NCBI GenBank assembly: GCA_029262115.1
Contig: JAJCZZ010000090.1
Coordinates: forward strand, 1 to 64,000
DNA from: Gemmatimonadota bacterium
GTDB taxonomy: Bacteria > Gemmatimonadota > Gemmatimonadetes > Longimicrobiales > Gaopeijiaceae
Direction: 5' to 3'
Length of the DNA: 64,000 nucleotides
In this document: positions 62,965 to 64,000 of the stretch, piece by piece
Numbering within the stretch: the stretch's first letter is position 1
Layout: the number at the start of each line of letters is the position of its first letter
Notes under the pieces: model-generated
What the model was told of the DNA's origin: nothing
What the model saw: the letters and a program-made list of their open reading frames with translations, nothing else
Database searches by the model: none
Translations under genes and position numbers: made by a program

Positions 62965-64000
62965 CGGGGTCGCTCCCGTTCGGCCCTACGCGACCGGTAG
63001 ACGGCGCGGGCCTCCTCGAACTGGGCGTAGACGTGGGCTTTTTCGGCGTCGGAGCGCCACCCGGTCCACCCCTCGGCCATCTCCCCGAGGCGATCGATCC
63101 AGCGCAGGGCGTACTCCGCCGCACCGGGCACGCGCACGGGCTCGCCATCGACCTCCACCCACACCGGGTTGGTCAGCGCCTGCGCCCACGGGATGTCGAA
63201 CGGGAAGCGGTCTTCGGGCTGGCCGCTCACCCTCAGGTGGTACCACCCTGAGCCGTCCGGCGTGTAGCTCCGGACGAGATCCATCGTCGTGCGATCTCCC
63301 TCGAATGACACACGATCGACGACCTCGCCGTTGAACACGACTTCCAGGACGTCGAGAGGGGCGATCGACGTGACCCGCGCCCGGAGCTCGACGGGCTGGC
63401 CCGACGCGCGGGTGACCGTTTCTCCGTACGACGCCCCCCCGAACGTGGCCAGGACCAGGGGTCCGGTGGTCTGGAACGCGTTTCCGTTCCGCAGGCCCGT
63501 CAGGAAGCCGTCCATGCCGAGGCGGCCATCGGAGGTCTTCACGTAGGTCCGAACGGAACCCACGAGCGGGTTCTGCTGCAGGTCGGAAATCGAGTCCTCT
63601 CCGCCCACGACGGCCACCTTCAGGCCGCTCCCCCAGGCGGCGTAGAGCGGAGGGTACCCGTCCTGCGCGGTCGACCACTCGACCGCGTCGGTCGTCCCGA
63701 GCGCGGCGTCCACGAGGAAGCCCTTCGCGCCGCCCAGCCCGGTTTCGAGCGGGTCGCCGCTGAAGAAGGAGTGGACGTACCCCGTGGTCGCACCCTGAGC
63801 GCGGGCCTTTCTGAACATGTCGGTGTTGGACGGATACAGGCTCTCGATAGCCGTGTCCTCGTATCCGGTGGTGAACGGCGAGATCAGGTGGTCCGTCATA
63901 CCGAACATGAACACGTGCCCGTAGAACGGGGGGCGGTACTCCTGCCCGACCACGAGGACCTGATCAGGGCGGGACAGCGGGTGGGGGCCGCCCCCGGGCA
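62961..64000 (-). CDS. CehA/McbA-type metallohydrolase, C-terminal part (5' end outside window)
   Basis: Frame open to the window edge, 346 codons visible. The first visible residues include SRPDQVLVVGQEYRPPFYGH, then VFMFGMTDHLISPFTT, GYVHSFFSGDPLETGLGGAK and GLKVAVVGGEDSISDLQ, which fit the CehA/McbA (PHP-superfamily) metallohydrolases, with His and Asp metal ligands in this part. The C-terminal third is a beta-sandwich (VELRARVTSIAPLDVLEVVF). The substrate cannot be inferred; relatives include carbaryl esterase. The N-terminal signal and first metal ligands would be outside. Confidence 0.6.
   Translation of the reverse strand, partial: PGGGPHPLSRPDQVLVVGQEYRPPFYGHVFMFGMTDHLISPFTTGYEDTAIESLYPSNTDMFRKARAQGATTGYVHSFFSGDPLETGLGGAKGFLVDAALGTTDAVEWSTAQDGYPPLYAAWGSGLKVAVVGGEDSISDLQQNPLVGSVRTYVKTSDGRLGMDGFLTGLRNGNAFQTTGPLVLATFGGASYGETVTRASGQPVELRARVTSIAPLDVLEVVFNGEVVDRVSFEGDRTTMDLVRSYTPDGSGWYHLRVSGQPEDRFPFDIPWAQALTNPVWVEVDGEPVRVPGAAEYALRWIDRLGEMAEGWTGWRSDAEKAHVYAQFEEARAVYRSRRAERERPR

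Overview
The window is high-GC DNA with tightly packed genes on both strands and many ATGA-type stop/start overlaps. The gene families point to a member of Gemmatimonadota or a close relative: PadR-regulator/ADOP-type permease pairs, a SusC/SusD pair, secreted S9 peptidases, a VPS10-repeat protein, a planctomycete-type cytochrome (DUF1592) and many lipoproteins. This assignment is inferred from gene content only; there is no rRNA or other phylogenetic marker here.

Layout. 1-4.6 kb: a truncated DUF1592 cytochrome, a divergent MarR/VOC pair with a visible operator, and a secreted NlpC/P60 protein. 4.6-8.6 kb: a PadR-ADOP permease operon whose leader holds an array of about eight 20-bp repeats, then a TA operon with an intact RHH antitoxin and a wrecked VapC toxin. 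8.7-15.7 kb: VPS10-repeat protein, di-haem cytochrome c peroxidase, a frameshifted nucleotidyltransferase, and an amidohydrolase lipoprotein. 15.8-19 kb: a second PadR-ADOP operon. 19-24.2 kb (minus strand): thioesterase II, PLP decarboxylase, zinc ribbon, an unknown protein and a 2-hydroxyacid dehydrogenase. 24.3-33.6 kb: a peptide-use locus of two DUF885-type proteins and a complete Dpp-type ABC importer, interrupted by one opposite-strand FKBP. 33.7-43.2 kb: an orphan MacB-like permease, RidA, two Gfo/Idh/MocA oxidoreductases, a DAO-family FAD enzyme and a third PadR-ADOP pair. 43.4-47.7 kb: Rieske protein, a cytochrome b fused to two c-type haem domains, a small cytochrome c, an alpha/beta hydrolase and a DUF4399 lipoprotein. 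47.8-50 kb: a 226-bp inverted-repeat element, then an asparagine synthetase gene behind what looks like a ribosome-mediated attenuator. 50.1-53.3 kb: a free-standing TonB-plug lipoprotein, a terminator, and a decayed group IIC intron whose reverse transcriptase is broken by a frameshift and by a piece of a serine recombinase. 53.3-62.1 kb: SusD, SusC and two tandem S9 peptidases. 62.3-64 kb: a small TPR-like protein and the C-terminal part of a CehA/McbA-type protein.

The genes suggest an aerobic heterotroph that lives on peptides and other polymers: secreted peptidases, SusCD outer-membrane uptake, a Dpp importer and cytosolic peptidase-like enzymes, with a bc-type respiratory module. The most interesting signal is the asnB leader at 48100-48235: a short ORF with four Asn codons within eight codons, followed by a perfect intrinsic terminator and a mutually exclusive 9-bp antiterminator pairing.
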